The notes under the pieces are model-generated. The model ran no database searches. It was not told where the DNA came from and saw only the letters and a program-made list of their open reading frames with translations. A stretch of DNA of 64,000 bases, taken from Harmothoe impar. Its lineage: Eukaryota > Annelida > Polychaeta > Phyllodocida > Polynoidae. Both the position numbers and the translations under genes were made by a program. The stretch covers positions 32,449,070 to 32,513,069 of the forward strand of contig OX381705.1 of assembly GCA_947462335.1 (NCBI GenBank), written 5' to 3'. Shown here in pieces: positions 1 to 12,187 of the stretch. How positions within the stretch are numbered: position 1 is the stretch's first letter; each line of letters opens with the position of its first letter.

Positions 1-434
1 GGTATTGGCAAATGCAAGTGGTGGGACGCTCTATAGGCGAGATGACGGTAGCAATGATATATCAGGCACAAGGGTAGATTCACCAATTTCTCGCTTTCTC
101 CATGAAAGAGGAGGGGGCGGGAAGCCAATTGGTGCAACGTATTAATTACGCCATGGTACCTATTTGTACATTTCACTCATCACTGGTTATGACACACATA
201 GGGATCAACCTTTTTGCACCTTATTAATTCGCGTATACCAATGATTTCGACGATTCTTTAATCAAGTATTGGCTAGCTTAACCTTCATATTCGTTATCCT
301 TACCCCACAGTTGGCTGAGAGAACAAAAGAAATAGCCTGACTGTATTTTACATACATGGCTGTACGTTGATGCGGTCCATTGAGCACACTCTCTCTGGGT
401 GTAAGTCAGATATGATCCGCATGACAAGCTGCAT

Positions 435-515
435 AAGTGTTATAAGCCTTGGACAATGGTAATTATTCGTGGCTGGCGCCTTGGACACTTACACTGCCCT
501 TGGCTTATAACACTT
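435..515. repeat. Short inverted repeat (hairpin)
   Basis: A 14-bp arm AAGTGTTATAAGCC at 435-448 is matched by its reverse complement at 502-515, with a 53-bp loop. It may be the remnant of a small MITE or foldback element. I see no target duplication that would prove mobility. Confidence 0.5.
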
Positions 516-1431
516 TTACAGCAAGTCACTTATATCATATCTACCACATATGTATACGAATAGAAGTATGAATTGCATAGCATGGTAATGTCATTGTCAC
601 CAGCTATGACTTCCATTAAACATGACATGTTCTGAACACATTATACACATTCCCTTTACCATAATGAATATTACATAGACGACTAAATGTAGGCTGCACA
701 TGTATGAATTAATTATGAATAATCCCTGGAAATGTAATTAAACCAGTAAAAGAGTGAATCATTATGCACATTGTGGCCTCACCTGAACATATCGGCCAAC
801 TCCATATATGTACCTGCCACCCCTGGAATTCCGAGAAAAGAGGTGCCCCCACCCTACCTCCACCGCCCTTCACACCCTCCCTCCTGCACTGGTTCCCCCA
901 TCCCCACTAGCCCTATTCCACTGCTGTCTCGCCGTCTGACAAATATTGGGATCGTCACACTTCCCTGATCAGCGGGGCGCGGTAGGCTTAAGGTTTCCGG
1001 GGAAATTCTCGGAACCGATACGCTGATTTGTGTGTGGCTCTGACAGATCATCCCTAGTTCCAGGAAGTCCCTGGGGAATAGGGATATAGTCAGCCTCGAG
1101 CTCTCCAGGCCCAGTGCCGCCATCAGGAGGGCCCGAGACTGGGATATAGTGGGCTGCTGGCTGCTGGGGCCAAAAAGGATGTGTTTCAGGGTAACTCCCA
1201 CCCCCAGTCAGAAAAATGACCCATTATCCAGGATTTACATCTCCCACTGACTGCAGCGCCACCTACATCCACGAGGAATGATGAGGAATAATGGCGAGGA
1301 ATTTATTGCTACAAATCAGCTACAAATCAGACAAATGTTAGGCTGAAACACAGATCTCTTGCTCTTCGATATGGGCGGGCTTGAAGCCAGTGATGGGCAT
1401 GACGTGCTTTCAGTCAGGTGCGGGATGGCCC

Positions 1432-1455
1432 GGGTGGGTGGGGGAGGGGTTGGGT
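1432..1455 (+). other. Potential G-quadruplex run
   Basis: Five G tracts of three or more bases are separated by one- or two-base spacers on the plus strand, inside a GC-rich patch. This fits the G3+N1-7 rule for intramolecular G-quadruplexes. No gene is supported beside it, so any role is unknown. Confidence 0.5.
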
Positions 1456-2062
1456 GGTAGCATCACAGGTTGGGATATGTCGATAGATGGTAGATCAGCC
1501 AGTCGGTGTGTGCTAACAGTGCTGACAGTGGTAGTCGGTCAGTCAGTCCAGTATTTGATAATTAATCACTTTGTCAGCAGCAATGCGGTTTCAGCGTAGA
1601 CCCGTCAGTGGGGATGGGGACCACCGGGCAGGGGATGGACCCTGCACCACTGCCCCGTTAAGTGATAGGTCTGCACCGGTTGCCTTCCCCTCACTTCCTC
1701 CTCCAGGGTCCGGCACCTGCGGGCTCACTAAAGCACCCATTTCACCATATAAGGCCCTACAGTATACGGCCCATCAAGTCAGGCACTCAAGATACATGGC
1801 GGGTAACGTCGGGGTCCAGGTGATCCGCACCCACCCCTTTTGGTAAAAAGAGATATTTTTAATGATAGGCCCTACTAATACTTTATTCTCAGTCAGCGAG
1901 CCCAGATGGAACACTGGAAGGAGGTTGCCTATGACCTCAGGTCCCTACTGACGTGTGCCCCCGACCCTGGATACGGGGCACCTGGTCAATATAAGGGTGG
2001 CCTTAATACATCCAGGAGGTGTTGTAGTTATTGACCAACAAGCTCTCCCTGCCTGGGGCAAA

Positions 2063-2377
2063 TGCACTGAAAAAGTAAATGTGTCTCCAGACTCGTCTAA
2101 GTGACTGTCATAAAATAAATGAGTTAAAGGTTGTCTAATCAGGTTACCATCCCACGAATAGAATCTGGAGCTGTTAACTGTCAGGTTTTGGGCTGCACAT
2201 GCCAAGTGGGCCTTCTATCTGACAACTCCAGTTAGAAGACCTGCTTCATTGTCATTTAGTCGAGTCTGGAGACAGGTTTGTGGGGTGATAACCTGATAGG
2301 TTAGACAACCTTTAACTCGTTTATTTTAGGACAGTCACTTAGAAGAGTCTGTCGACAACTTTACCTTTTCAGTGTGC
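2063..2377. mobile_element. Foldback/MITE-like element with ~85-bp inverted arms
   Basis: The left arm (2063-2148) and right arm (2286-2377) are imperfect reverse complements along most of their length. Both share the outer TGCACTGAAAA/TTTTCAGTG end, the CCAGACTC segment and the AGGTTGTCTAA segment. The ~137-bp centre is unrelated and non-coding. This architecture is typical of a non-autonomous foldback or MITE element. I found no unambiguous target duplication, so the superfamily is not assigned. Confidence 0.65.
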
Positions 2378-3452
2378 TACATGCTGTATTGTAAAGCTCA
2401 GCCTCGGATGTTGTTATACCCAAGCATATTATTTCCTGAACGCGTTAACCCAATTTATTTCTCAGATTACAAAATGTGTTTACTGTTCCCTTGCGACATT
2501 CATACGTGGAAACTGAAGTATACTAATCCATGGGCGGATTTACAACGTTGATTGCTTTCATACAAAATAATACTTTGAACACAAAAGAGTTACTCTATAT
2601 TTCTCAGAACAATACCACCCCTTTATAACAACAGGGATAGTTGTAAAAGAGGAATGACCGCTGGTTTCCCCGCTGGAATTATTGACTGGATATGGCGTCT
2701 GACACCTCACCTGTTTCCTTGGAAATGCATCTGACTCTCATGAACAAACATTTGTGAGTCGTCCATGGACAGGTGGGTGTAGTCGTCAATTCCCTCGAAG
2801 TGAAGCTGAATCCTGTAATGTTATACACCAGACTCAATCAATCCTCGTCTGCCAGTGTAGTCATGTGCAACATGGACTCCCGGAATAATTTACCTTCTGG
2901 GAATAAAGGCTTTAGGAGGGAATGGCCGTTCGTGCGGCTACAACACTGCCTTCACATGTGGCTTCCCCTAAAAACATATTATCAGCTATGATAATGCAAA
3001 ATTCCAACGCCAATTTTGTTTCCACAAGCATATTCAGAATACTATATTCATCAAGTATTACAACCTTATATTCTTCATGTCAGACAGAGTTAAGGCAATG
3101 GACAAGGAGTTCGCCAGCACTACCTATCATTATAGTGATACCAAATCATGCGTATCTATTGGACTCAAAATCATTGAATGACATAGTTCGACCGATACCC
3201 TTGTTCATAATGGGATTAAAAGAAATATCTCTTACAGTGCAGTATTGAAGTCTGTTCCAACCTATATGGTGTTTGATATCAAATTCATAAGCATGTGATC
3301 AGCCAGATTAAAGAAACAGGAATCCGAACAGGAAATATTCTTATTATGAGTTACGGTTCATTTAGAGCTTACTTATCAATTTCAGTTATAAGCAACAACT
3401 CTTGTTCGAAACAATCTTATGATTCTCACCAAACTTCAAGAAATACCTTAGC
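2378..3452. other. Gene-free AT-rich spacer
   Basis: Frames at 2773-2991 and 2922-3248 are AT-rich, lack domains and overlap each other. I see no gene, RNA or repeat that I can support. Confidence 0.55.
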
Positions 3453-3455
3453 TTA

Positions 3456-3807
3456 GGCCAAATAAAAATGGTGTTTCAGGTAACCCGACCCTACATTCCA
3501 AAAAGGGCCGATTATTTCTTTTTTGAAAATTCTTTTTTAGCAACTTTTAGAAGTTTTTGGGTCAAAATAACAAGCTCCCACTGACCTCAGTTGCCTGAAT
3601 AATAGTCTGCCTTTAGGAAATGACTTTTTAAGAAAAAATATCTTGCAATTTCTTGATATCTATTTTTACTCAAGACATTCTGATGAGTCGCGAGTTAATG
3701 TGGCAATTTGCAACTCATTAATTATACTCTCAAGATATTAAAAAAAAGACCTACCTTCGCTAAGATTTTGGCCCATGTTGCCTGAAACAGACCTTCTTTT
3801 TTTGGCC
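3456..3807. mobile_element. MITE, PIF/Harbinger-like (copy 1)
   Basis: The ends are about 30-bp imperfect inverted repeats beginning GGCCAAA and running into GTTTCAGGYAAC. The element is flanked by TTA on both sides (3453-3455 and 3808-3810), which matches the three-base TWA duplications of PIF/Harbinger elements. The 352-bp interior is AT-rich and non-coding. A second copy in the opposite internal orientation lies at 26412-26690 and shares the subterminal CCCGACCCTA and CAAAAAGGGGCC-type blocks. Membership of one family is seen directly; the superfamily is inferred. Confidence 0.7.
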
Positions 3808-3974
3808 TTATGATATCACATGTTAAAGGTCTCAACATAAACTATAATCATCAGTTCCCCAGGAATACCTATTTTCACTATTCTAATTGCATTGGAAGTA
3901 TAATTCATATTTGGTCATTGTTAACAACTTATGCCATGTTTGCATATCAAGGATAATTCGGAAAAACTGGTGGC

Positions 3975-4192
3975 GGGACCCTGGGGAGATGTTCAGAACC
4001 TTTAGAAACTCACTAACCCCACCTGGTGGACGTTCTCTGAATATTTAGATATTCACATACTCCCCCTGGTGTGTGTTGGTTCAGGGCTAATTTTGAACAT
4101 ATTTTAGTAAGTTTCCTCAAGAGAGCCTCGAACCTCGACCCTCGGATTTAGAGGAAAGCACACAACTGACTGAGCTAGCCAGGCAAGTGTCA
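3975..4192 (-). mobile_element. tRNA-derived SINE fragment
   Basis: Read on the minus strand from about 4192, the sequence starts with a tRNA-like head. An A-box-like TGGCTAGCTCAGT is followed about 45 bases later by a B-box-like GGTTCGAGG. These are the two internal RNA polymerase III promoter boxes. The T-arm pairing is degenerate, so this is not a functional tRNA gene. The body downstream on the minus strand contains two CCACCAGG/ACCAGGGGG blocks. The 3' boundary is uncertain. Confidence 0.5.
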
Positions 4193-4199
4193 GCATGGT

Positions 4200-6790
4200 C
4201 TATTGAAGAGATAGTCAATGGTTCATGACTTTAGTTTAGAATGTTCCATTTGGATGATATGTTGGTTATTCATTTCCTAAGTTATCATAGAAATTATAAT
4301 GATAACCCACTCTATTTTGATATGTTACAGTATGGATATGTCCCGAGCCCATGACTAAGTCTGGTGAGGAGTCCATACACCATTTTTAATAAATGTAATA
4401 TCATTAGGACAGAACTCTGTCATTTTCAATGTAGAGATACCTATTCTGTGGAAGGCTGCAGTATCAATATGGCGTGGTCAATCACTTCCATATTTGGGTT
4501 GAACACTGATTATATGTTGTAAATGTCCTATAAGAAGTCTCAAGGGGTTTATATGCTATTTTTAGATAGTCCGAATGATCCTTTTGGAGATGCGAATGCC
4601 ACATTGAATTATCATTTCAATTTACGTCACATATTAAAAAAAAGCTGGCGTGTTTCCGCTAATTAATGCCTAATTGATAATTGGCATGTAAATGAGCAAA
4701 TGATAACCAGTGCATAATCATCATACACCTATGGGCGTGGTTACATTTCCTGTACAATGGTGAATGAAAGGGCATGTCTCCCAGTTCTGTTCTTCACATA
4801 GGCTTACCCACCAATACATCAAAGCCTGCGTTATTAATATATAGTATGAGAAATTGCTATTCACCTCACGGCTGGACTCAAATAAATGGAAACATGAATG
4901 GAAGAATAGTCATGCCAGAGAGAAGCAACAGATCACAAGCTAAGGTTTTCAACTGATGACCATAACTAATTCATCCGACAGGAAATGGTTTCCCGCCCCA
5001 GCAACAGTAGGGAATACCTGCCATTATCCACCCACACACGATGGTCTATGCCAAGTTATAATTAAAGGCACTGTCTCATCATATTTCCTGTCCTATGTAT
5101 TAACATCACATCGTGTATATATGTTCATAGCGAATATTAGGTATCATGTATCTTGATATAGAGAATCTACAATCAAGTTCTTATATCACTCGGACTACTA
5201 GGGAGGCCACCTTGACTTATTGCAGGAGAGAGTCAATTAAAACTCTTATACAAGCTGACACACTCAAACCTACATTTTCCTGATTCGATTCCCAGATGAG
5301 CGTATAATCTATTCCCTCTTATAATCTGCCATTTATTCTGACAAGAAAGTCTTAGTATTATGTTAGACAGGGCTCCAATCGTAACTACTATTTATATTCT
5401 GGTGGGGTTTGATTATTTAGTGTCGACAAAAGCCATCCGGTTGCAGTAATTAGTGCAGAGCAGCCTGGAAGTTTTCCATGGCTCAACTCACAAACACAGT
5501 CTACTAGTTACTGGTGTATCCCTGTAACACTATCTTGTTGATATAATCAAGTGCTGAATAGAATGCTGGAAGCATTTTATTTTTCCTCGTCTATGTCCTT
5601 AGATGTAGCATGGTTAGAAGAGACAAAATATGTTGGGATGCTACCAGTGTACACTCCAAAAAGGAGACTCTTTACAACTGTGCAGAAATTGAACTATCTA
5701 TATATCTGAGGTCGTATAGCAGCTTCAAAGAGGCTAGGGGGCACACCCAGTGTCCGAATGAGATATACTGAGGCTATGTGAAAACTAAGCCAGAATACAA
5801 GAGTAGGATTTTCCCCTAACCTTTGGTTGTCTGGTTGTCAAACTTAGCCAATTGTGCATAATATGTCACCCTACATCACCGAATATTGCTGTACCTAACC
5901 ATGAAATATGACGTTTGTCTTAAGTCATCCAAAGTTTCTTTTAGGTAACACCCTCCAAAATATAGCAGAAGGCCATCATGTTAGTATCACCATACTGGTA
6001 CCCTGTGAAAGGTTGCTTGTGTATATATATACTATCCGACTAAAAGGACAACTGGCTTTCTATTAAATGTGCTTAACAGAGTCTAACTAATTATAGATCG
6101 ACCAAGAATCTTTCTTAATGACTTTAAGTGGCATAAGCCTGATGGTTGGGGAACACAAAAAAAAAGAAAAAAAAGTATTTTAATCTGGATGCATTTACAT
6201 ATAAGCCCTAATGAGAAAATGATATTTTTCTACATTTTTCCACATAGAAAAAAAAATCCCCCTACAATATATCAATGAAAATGCAGACATGCATTTATAT
6301 GATCATTAGAAACATGTTGAAAACAAGAAAATAGGGGGGCAGGGACAAACTGAAATTATCCTGAATTAATCAAAATAATTTCTAATATATTCACTGTATG
6401 AACTTTTAAGTACTGGAGGAACGCAGAAATCCCTGTATGAATGGAGCTAGTACTATTATTACTATTATGTTGAAATAAAGACATTTCAAACTAAAAAAGA
6501 ACTATGGGCATGGCAAATGGGAAATATAGTGATAAGGATCAGTAGAATGCCAAGGTGTGGCACTTTAGTGGCAGATAAAGGCAAATCATGACATCTGCAA
6601 ATATCATGGTTTTGGATAGTACCGTTTCTTGCCACCAGGTGCCGTTGCACCTGCTCATGTTTAACTTGAATGGTGTTGAAGTTGACTCATCCTAATGACC
6701 AAAATTCAAGCTCTATCCCTAACTGGGCATGGATCACTGGTTTAGGACCTTATCCACATCCTTTAAGGTTAAACAAAATCGGAACAAGGC
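4200..6790. other. Gene-free AT-rich spacer
   Basis: No exon, RNA gene or clear mobile element is visible. The frames at 4774-4956 and 4956-5156 are short and featureless. A-rich low-complexity stretches occur at about 6160-6180 and 6245-6255. Confidence 0.55.
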
Positions 6791-6793
6791 ATT

Positions 6794-6920
6794 AGGTGAT
6801 TTCGGTAGCAGGTTTTTATTGACCAGATCTACCAGCCTGCCTACTCCCCCAGAGGGGTGGTCTGGGGGAGTAGGCAGGCTGTTAGATCCGGTCAATAAAA
6901 ACCTGCTACCGAACTCACCT
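6794..6920. repeat. Near-perfect 127-bp hairpin
   Basis: Two arms of about 59 bp (6794-6852 and 6861-6920) are almost perfect reverse complements with only an ~8-base loop. They pair from AGGTGATTTCGG/CCGAACTCACCT at the base to CTCCCCCAGA/TCTGGGGGAG at the tip. A foldback transposon is the simplest origin. If transcribed, it would form a long pre-miRNA-like stem. The 6729-7055 frame that crosses it is an artefact. Confidence 0.8.
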
Positions 6921-7191
6921 GATTATTCGACAGGAGATGCCCAGAAGGTTACTAAGACACATACTAAAAGTCCCAGTAAATCCTCCTTGTGCTTGCACGA
7001 GAATTCAAGATTATGGGCAATATGCACTATTTCCCTCATTTTATTTCTATTTTGACTTTCCATAGGCTAATTTGAAGTTTACCTAGCCCCCCAAACCAAT
7101 TTTAAACCTTTCAATGGTATATAGAGAGAAGAAGCCTGACCAGAGCTTATTTGTGGAACCGTAGCATATAGTGTTGATCGAAGTTGAATTA

Positions 7192-7291
7192 TGTTTGCCC
7201 ACACTGTGATATAGCAGACCTGTATAATGTAACTCAACATATAGGTCAAGTTACATAATACAATTCTGCTACGTCACGGTGTGGGCAAACA
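7192..7291. mobile_element. Small MITE with TGTTTGCCCACAC ends
   Basis: The arms TGTTTGCCCACACTGTGATA (from 7192) and its imperfect complement ending at 7291 enclose a ~100-bp element that is inverted-repeat almost throughout. It includes the paired segments ATAATGTAACT/AGTTACATAAT. It is non-coding. A related half copy follows at 7521-7584. Confidence 0.6.
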
Positions 7292-7520
7292 CAGGCAACA
7301 TGTGCTTAGGTAACCTCACCATGATAGCCACACATAAGGGGCATTACATTAGAATCTATTTTTGATTGTCCCTGGGTTATAGTGATATAGAGAGCTTTCA
7401 CTCTACAATTGTAGTATATTAAATGTATGTATTTATATGCATCTCATGATGCATGTATGGATCTTATATTATAACTGGTTGATTTAGAGTTACGCTACCT
7501 GTGGTTACAGTCCAGTGGTC

Positions 7521-7584
7521 TGTTTGCCCACCGCACCTGACATAAATAGAACAATTACGTATTATGTAACTCGACATATTAGAG
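7521..7584 (+). repeat. Half copy of the TGTTTGCCCAC MITE
   Basis: This segment begins TGTTTGCCCACCGC and ends with TATGTAACTCGACATATT, which parallels the left arm of the element at 7192-7291. The right arm is absent, so it is a solo or truncated copy. Confidence 0.5.
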
Positions 7585-7695
7585 GGCATTAGGCCTAGAG
7601 GGCGGAATTCTCCTCAAGACAATATGGACTGAAGCAATGATAACTGTCCTAGTGTATGTTACCACTAGATGGCCTGACATAGGGGGGTGTACAAC

Positions 7696-7785
7696 CGTGA
7701 TCTGCAGTACCCGACGTGATCTGCAGTAGTGCAGATCACGTCAGACCATCCGACCGTGATCTGCATCAAATCAACGTGATCTGCA
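7696..7785. repeat. Cluster of five CGTGATCTGCA motifs
   Basis: The 11-mer CGTGATCTGCA occurs exactly at 7696-7706, 7715-7725, 7755-7765 and 7775-7785, and in inverse orientation at 7730-7740. Direct copies are 19-20 bases apart, and the second copy with the inverted one forms a small hairpin. No gene adjoins it. It could be transposon subterminal repeats or a protein-binding array. Confidence 0.8.
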
Positions 7786-7789
7786 TTAA

Positions 7790-9680
7790 TATTGCAACCA
7801 TTGGCTTTGTGAATATTATGGATGGGCAATGCCCTATCCAGTATCCCGATAGGTTCTAAGTCTCATATATTCCAATGAGTTTGTTTGATCCCCATTGGCC
7901 TATTCTCGCCAGAGATGGAATGCTGGGCACACGCTCTCGTCAGACCTAGTCAGTGACAACATTCCGCATAATGCTCACGTGGCAGTTTGGGTGTAATAGC
8001 TACCCATCCAAGCTTGCCTGGCACTAATCTGCATAATTCCTCCAAACTTAGTACAAAGTTCTTGGTTAACATTCACGATAACCAGGTATGTATGTGTGGC
8101 TGAGACTCGGTCCATATGCATAAATTATATAGCGATCTTTCGGGTTGCTATGTCTCCGCGGCCATGTTTTGTTAGTTCTGAGCTCTTGAGATCTAGGCAC
8201 ATACACAATGATATGCCAGGAACAAGCTACATTACGAGAGTAGAACAAAGGTCTGGTGAGATTGCCGATGCCCGTGTAAACAAGTTCACTCTAGTTACAG
8301 CGCCATATACAAATCACCCCTCCTGGCATCGTTCAGAGATTTGTTTGCACCAGAATCCCATAATTAGAAGCAATCAATACATGTTACGTATCCCAGAATC
8401 CTATAATTAGGACCAATTAACAACTGTGACGTATCTATACACTGCATATTTACTGTCTTAACTATTCAAAAAGAGGATCGCCTTCCTGTGAATATTGACT
8501 GGTTGAAGAGGATGGAATAGCAGGCCGAAGTGGAGAGAACTGTTTAGTCTTTATTGTAACACAAAGTGGAATGCACAGGTAGGCTACTTGATTTCACAAT
8601 CAACTGTAAACCCTAAAAAATGTTTTCATTCTAAGTTACAATGCCTCTGTATTTCAATGGGCAATTATGCTTACAAGTGTAACATTATGTTTACATTATG
8701 TTTACATTATTTCCTCTAAATTAACAGACAGTCAGTGCTGGGCTATCATAATCCATTGGCACCTATGCACTAAGTAACCTCTGGTTTACCGAGCGAAATG
8801 GCATCACTCCTGGGGGGAATGATGTGGGAGCGGTCACACTACCCGACTACAGCCGGTGGGGGTGTGTGCATGCTGAGTTCAGTCCAGTCCGATCAATAAC
8901 TGATTGGATGTACACATTTGCTGAGTAGGTCTATGTGTATGGAGCGGGATGGAGGAAGTGTGGGTGGGGAAAGTGGGTTGAGTGGACAGACAAAGTGTTC
9001 GGGGGTTCCCCTAGAATTGCCTCCAGCTCATTGTAACCACCACACCTAACCTGTTACACCCACCTGACTCCTTCCGCCAGTACATGGCGGAAGACACGGG
9101 AAATTCCTCCACTAATGACGCCCTACTTCCTAGTTCATTCTTATGATGCAGGTCTTGTTTAGTGAATTTGTCCCTCATTCAAACTGATTTCTTCAAAAGC
9201 ACATCAGATTAGGCCAGTTTGAATGTTTATCACCAATGAAATATAAAAGACTTGAAAGTTGACTGCATGCCTCTCAACCTGAGGAGAATAAACGTATAGC
9301 GTAGTTAAGACCTCTCTGGCTATGTATGGAGAGGGTTGCTATCTTGTATTGAATTACACACTACATATTGAATATTGCTACTGAACTATTCTGCATGTGA
9401 TGAGGGGTATTCATGCGCTATTCCGCACTAGCGGGATACAGTGATTCTACCTTGCGAGACCTATAGCTGAAGCTGGTTCCTTGCATGTCCAAAACAAACA
9501 GTTTTAGGGGTCATAAGCTTTTGAATAAGAGGTAGTTGAATATCGCCTATGTCACCTCATCAGATGAACAGACACCTGGATGGGCAGGCCAGTGTCTTAA
9601 CTCCAAATCCACGCCAAGGCTGTATGGTTAACTGACCATTTTTCCTAGTTGGTCAAAAATTGTAAAAAAAATAAATAAAG
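7790..9680. other. Gene-free spacer
   Basis: Frames at 8066-8248 and 8096-8410 are opposed shadows without domains. A short 12-mer repetition (ACATTATGTTT) lies at about 8683-8712. Nothing else is supportable. Confidence 0.55.
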
Positions 9681-9687
9681 AAGAAGT

Positions 9688-10087
9688 AATGTACAATTAG
9701 CCTAGGGCATGTCTTATTACGAGTCCAGCTCCGGTGTTAAAATGAAACAGACATGACGTATAAAAGAAGTCTTTCCTACCAGCTACTGCTAATTAATGCA
9801 CTACATGGTAACAAGAATTGCAGTTGTTGCCGCATAAAAAATGCCTCAGGAAATAGCAACAGTAATTAAGAGCATTGGTGACATATTATTTTCTCAACAT
9901 CTTTGATTGATGGATAATTCGTTTATTCATCCTGGAAATGTACAATTACCAAGGGCATGTCTTACTAAAATTCCAGCTCCGGTGTTTAAGTGAAACAGAC
10001 ATGACATGTAAAAGAAATCAACTCTTTCCTGCTGGCTACTGCTAATTAATGTTGACTGTAATTGTGGTCGTTGCCGCGTAAAAAATA
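9688..10087 (+). repeat. Dispersed direct repeat, two ~150-bp copies
   Basis: Copy 1 (9688-9842) and copy 2 (9938-10087) are aligned direct copies. They share blocks such as TCCAGCTCCGGTGTT, GAAACAGACATGAC, CTACTGCTAATTAATG and GTTGCCGC. Their divergence is roughly 15-20% by eye. The ~95 bp between them is unrelated. This is a local segmental duplication or two insertions of one repeat family. Confidence 0.7.
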
Positions 10088-10497
10088 TCAAGTTCAAGTT
10101 CAATCGATTTTATTCAGAACATCATATATACATGTTATGCAGTCTGAGCAATGGGCTGACCAACCCTCGTTGATATCATAAGCATCAATATACTAAGTGA
10201 AACTTACTCGTAAAGTTTTATCAATATGAGCGCATGAGTTTTATACTCAGTTCCATATCTGAGTTGGTTTATCACGAAAAATATTCACGACTTTGCTTAA
10301 TTAAATATAAGAAAAGTTACTGGTATTTGTGTTGATTCACTTAATTCACAGAACAAATTGCTGGCATTCATTTCAAGCGCCTCAGGCACTGCGTGACATC
10401 AGTGCGACAAAGTGTGACATCACAACTCTGTCATTCTGTTTGAATTAATTAAACTGTCACTATGCTAGGAAGATAAACAACTAGAACAGCTGTTGCT

Positions 10498-10731
10498 AGG
10501 CAACCGGCTGCATCAGCAACAAACCAATAGAAACATTGAATTCCTTATGTCAAATTTATTGGGGTAGGTATGATTATAAACAACCTCAGGACCATGGAAA
10601 TGTGTGTTGCTAGGCAGAAAAAGAATAAGAGTAGCTGTTGCTAGGCAACCAGCTGTATTAGCAACAAACCAATAGAACCATTGAATTCCTTTGGTCCATA
10701 TTAGGGGGGTCGGTATGATTGAAATCAACCA
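10498..10731 (+). repeat. Tandem duplication, period ~135 bp
   Basis: AGCTGTTGCTAGGCAACC, then AGCAACAAACCAATAGAA, CATTGAATTCCTT and GGTATGATT, recur in the same order starting at 10498 and 10633. The minus-strand frame at 10513-10830 that covers both copies reads internally repeated residues because of this, so it is not a gene. Confidence 0.7.
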
Positions 10732-10969
10732 AGGACTTATCAAAGGTTGATTAATATTATTGTTATCACATAGCATAAATTTGTGTTGTGACTCCTTAAT
10801 CCAAGATGGCGGCACCCGTGCAAACATCATATAATATAGGGGCCGTCCATAAATGATGTCACGCTTTTTTGGCCCTTTTTTGACCCCCCCTCCTCCCCAT
10901 GTCGCGCTTTGTCACGTTTTGCCTGGAAAACCACAAAATAAGTTAAATACTTGATTTCAGCAAACACAT

Positions 10970-12187
10970 CTAAGGGCTGAGTCATTTATTAGGCCTACTA
11001 GCTGGGTGTGGGGCAGGGGGGGGGGGGGGGGTTGGTGGATTTTCGTTGGCTAGGTTGGTGGGTGGTGGTGGATTTTCCCAGAAACCACAATTTTTTTTCT
11101 GACCCCGTCCTACCATTTAACTGAAAGTAATCTCGCCAGTGCCCCCACCCACCACTACGTTCGGATTTTGAGAAACGCCCTCCCCCCTAAAGAAATTACA
11201 TACGCCTGTGGAATCATGCCTACCGTAAAACCTCGCGTAAAAGCCTAACTCGCGTATAAGCCGCACCCCGACTTTGGGCCGATCCAATAAGCCGCACCAG
11301 CGATCTGATTCTGGTGACTTTTATACTGTACTATAGGAGCAAAACCTCGCGTATAAGCCGCACCCTGACTCTGTGCCGATCCTATAAGCCGCACTGGCGA
11401 TCTGATTCGCGTACAAGCCGCGGCTTATACGCGAGGTTTTACGGTGGTTGTAACTATCTAAATGGCTACATGTATACTAATAACTCCACCAATAAGAAAT
11501 TGCCTCCTACATTTCAATTTTGTTATATTTTTGTTCCACTTGTCATTAATCCTTATGAATATGCCTGATGTGGGTTATAGGATTTGCTCAAAGTTAGGTG
11601 CAGCTTATATAAAAGGTTTTTATAAGTATAGCTCAACAATAAAGTACCTGGTAGTCATAATTATACCACACTTGGCCAGGAGAACAAAAGAAACTTGAGG
11701 TGCTGCTTATAGTTATGACGTACCATTACAAGTCAGATTGCTGGTGTGACTTATAGGATAGGTCCAGAGTTTTTGCTACTATAGTATAGCACTAAAGTGA
11801 CCATAATCAGATTGCCAGTGCCGCTTATAGGATCGGCCCAAAGTCAGGGTGTGGCTTATACGGGAGTTAGGCTTACACGTGAGGTTTTACTGTAAGTGCC
11901 AAAACAGGCCCTTGAATAACCGCCTCCCTTGAAAAACGGCCCAGGGGTCTACCAGTGTAGTCTGATGTAGGCAATACTCTGTAGGGGTTTCTTGCCTAGC
12001 CCTTAATTGATTATCTTAGGACCGAGTCATTTATTACTAGCTGGGGGGGCTTGGTGGATTTTCCCAAATTTTTTTTCACCCCCCCCACCAATTAGGCGAA
12101 TATTTTCTTGACCCCCCACTACGTTAGGATTTTGAGAAATGACCCCCACCCCCCCCAAAAAAAAGTCATGCGCCTGTGGAATCATGC
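10970..12187 (+). repeat. Direct repeat pair flanking the nested MITE
   Basis: Segment 10970-11219 and segment 12014-12187 share, in order, GAGTCATTTATTA, CTAGCTGGG, GGTGGATTTTCCCA, ACTACGTT-GGATTTTGAGAAA and GCGCCTGTGGAATCATGC. They flank the nested element at 11223-11892. The second copy lacks part of the first. This is a duplication inside the larger transposon. Confidence 0.65.
11223..11892. mobile_element. Nested Tc1/mariner-like MITE (TA target)
   Basis: The ends are inverted repeats CCGTAAAACCTCGCG... and ...CACGTGAGGTTTTACTG, with TA on both sides (11221-11222 and 11893-11894). A TA duplication is the mark of Tc1/mariner elements. The subterminal parts repeat TATAAGCCGCAC and GGGCCGATCC. 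A complete inner palindrome with the same ends occupies 11223-11444, so the element is compound. No transposase is encoded. Confidence 0.7.

Larger units (their letters stand above)
1..2062. other. Gene-free spacer
   Basis: I see no supportable gene here. The open frames at 771-968, 854-1201, 1381-1599 and 1571-1846 lie in two GC-richer patches (about 770-1250 and 1380-1840). They have no recognisable domain and no clear exon borders. A short hairpin (435-515) and a G-rich run (1432-1455) are listed separately. Confidence 0.6.

Noticed and set aside
854..1201. 115-codon minus-strand frame near the left end
   Set aside because: No domain, start context or splice sites support it.
4124..4190. 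A tRNA gene on the minus strand
   Set aside because: A- and B-box-like words are present but the T and anticodon arms do not pair properly, so it is better read as a SINE head.
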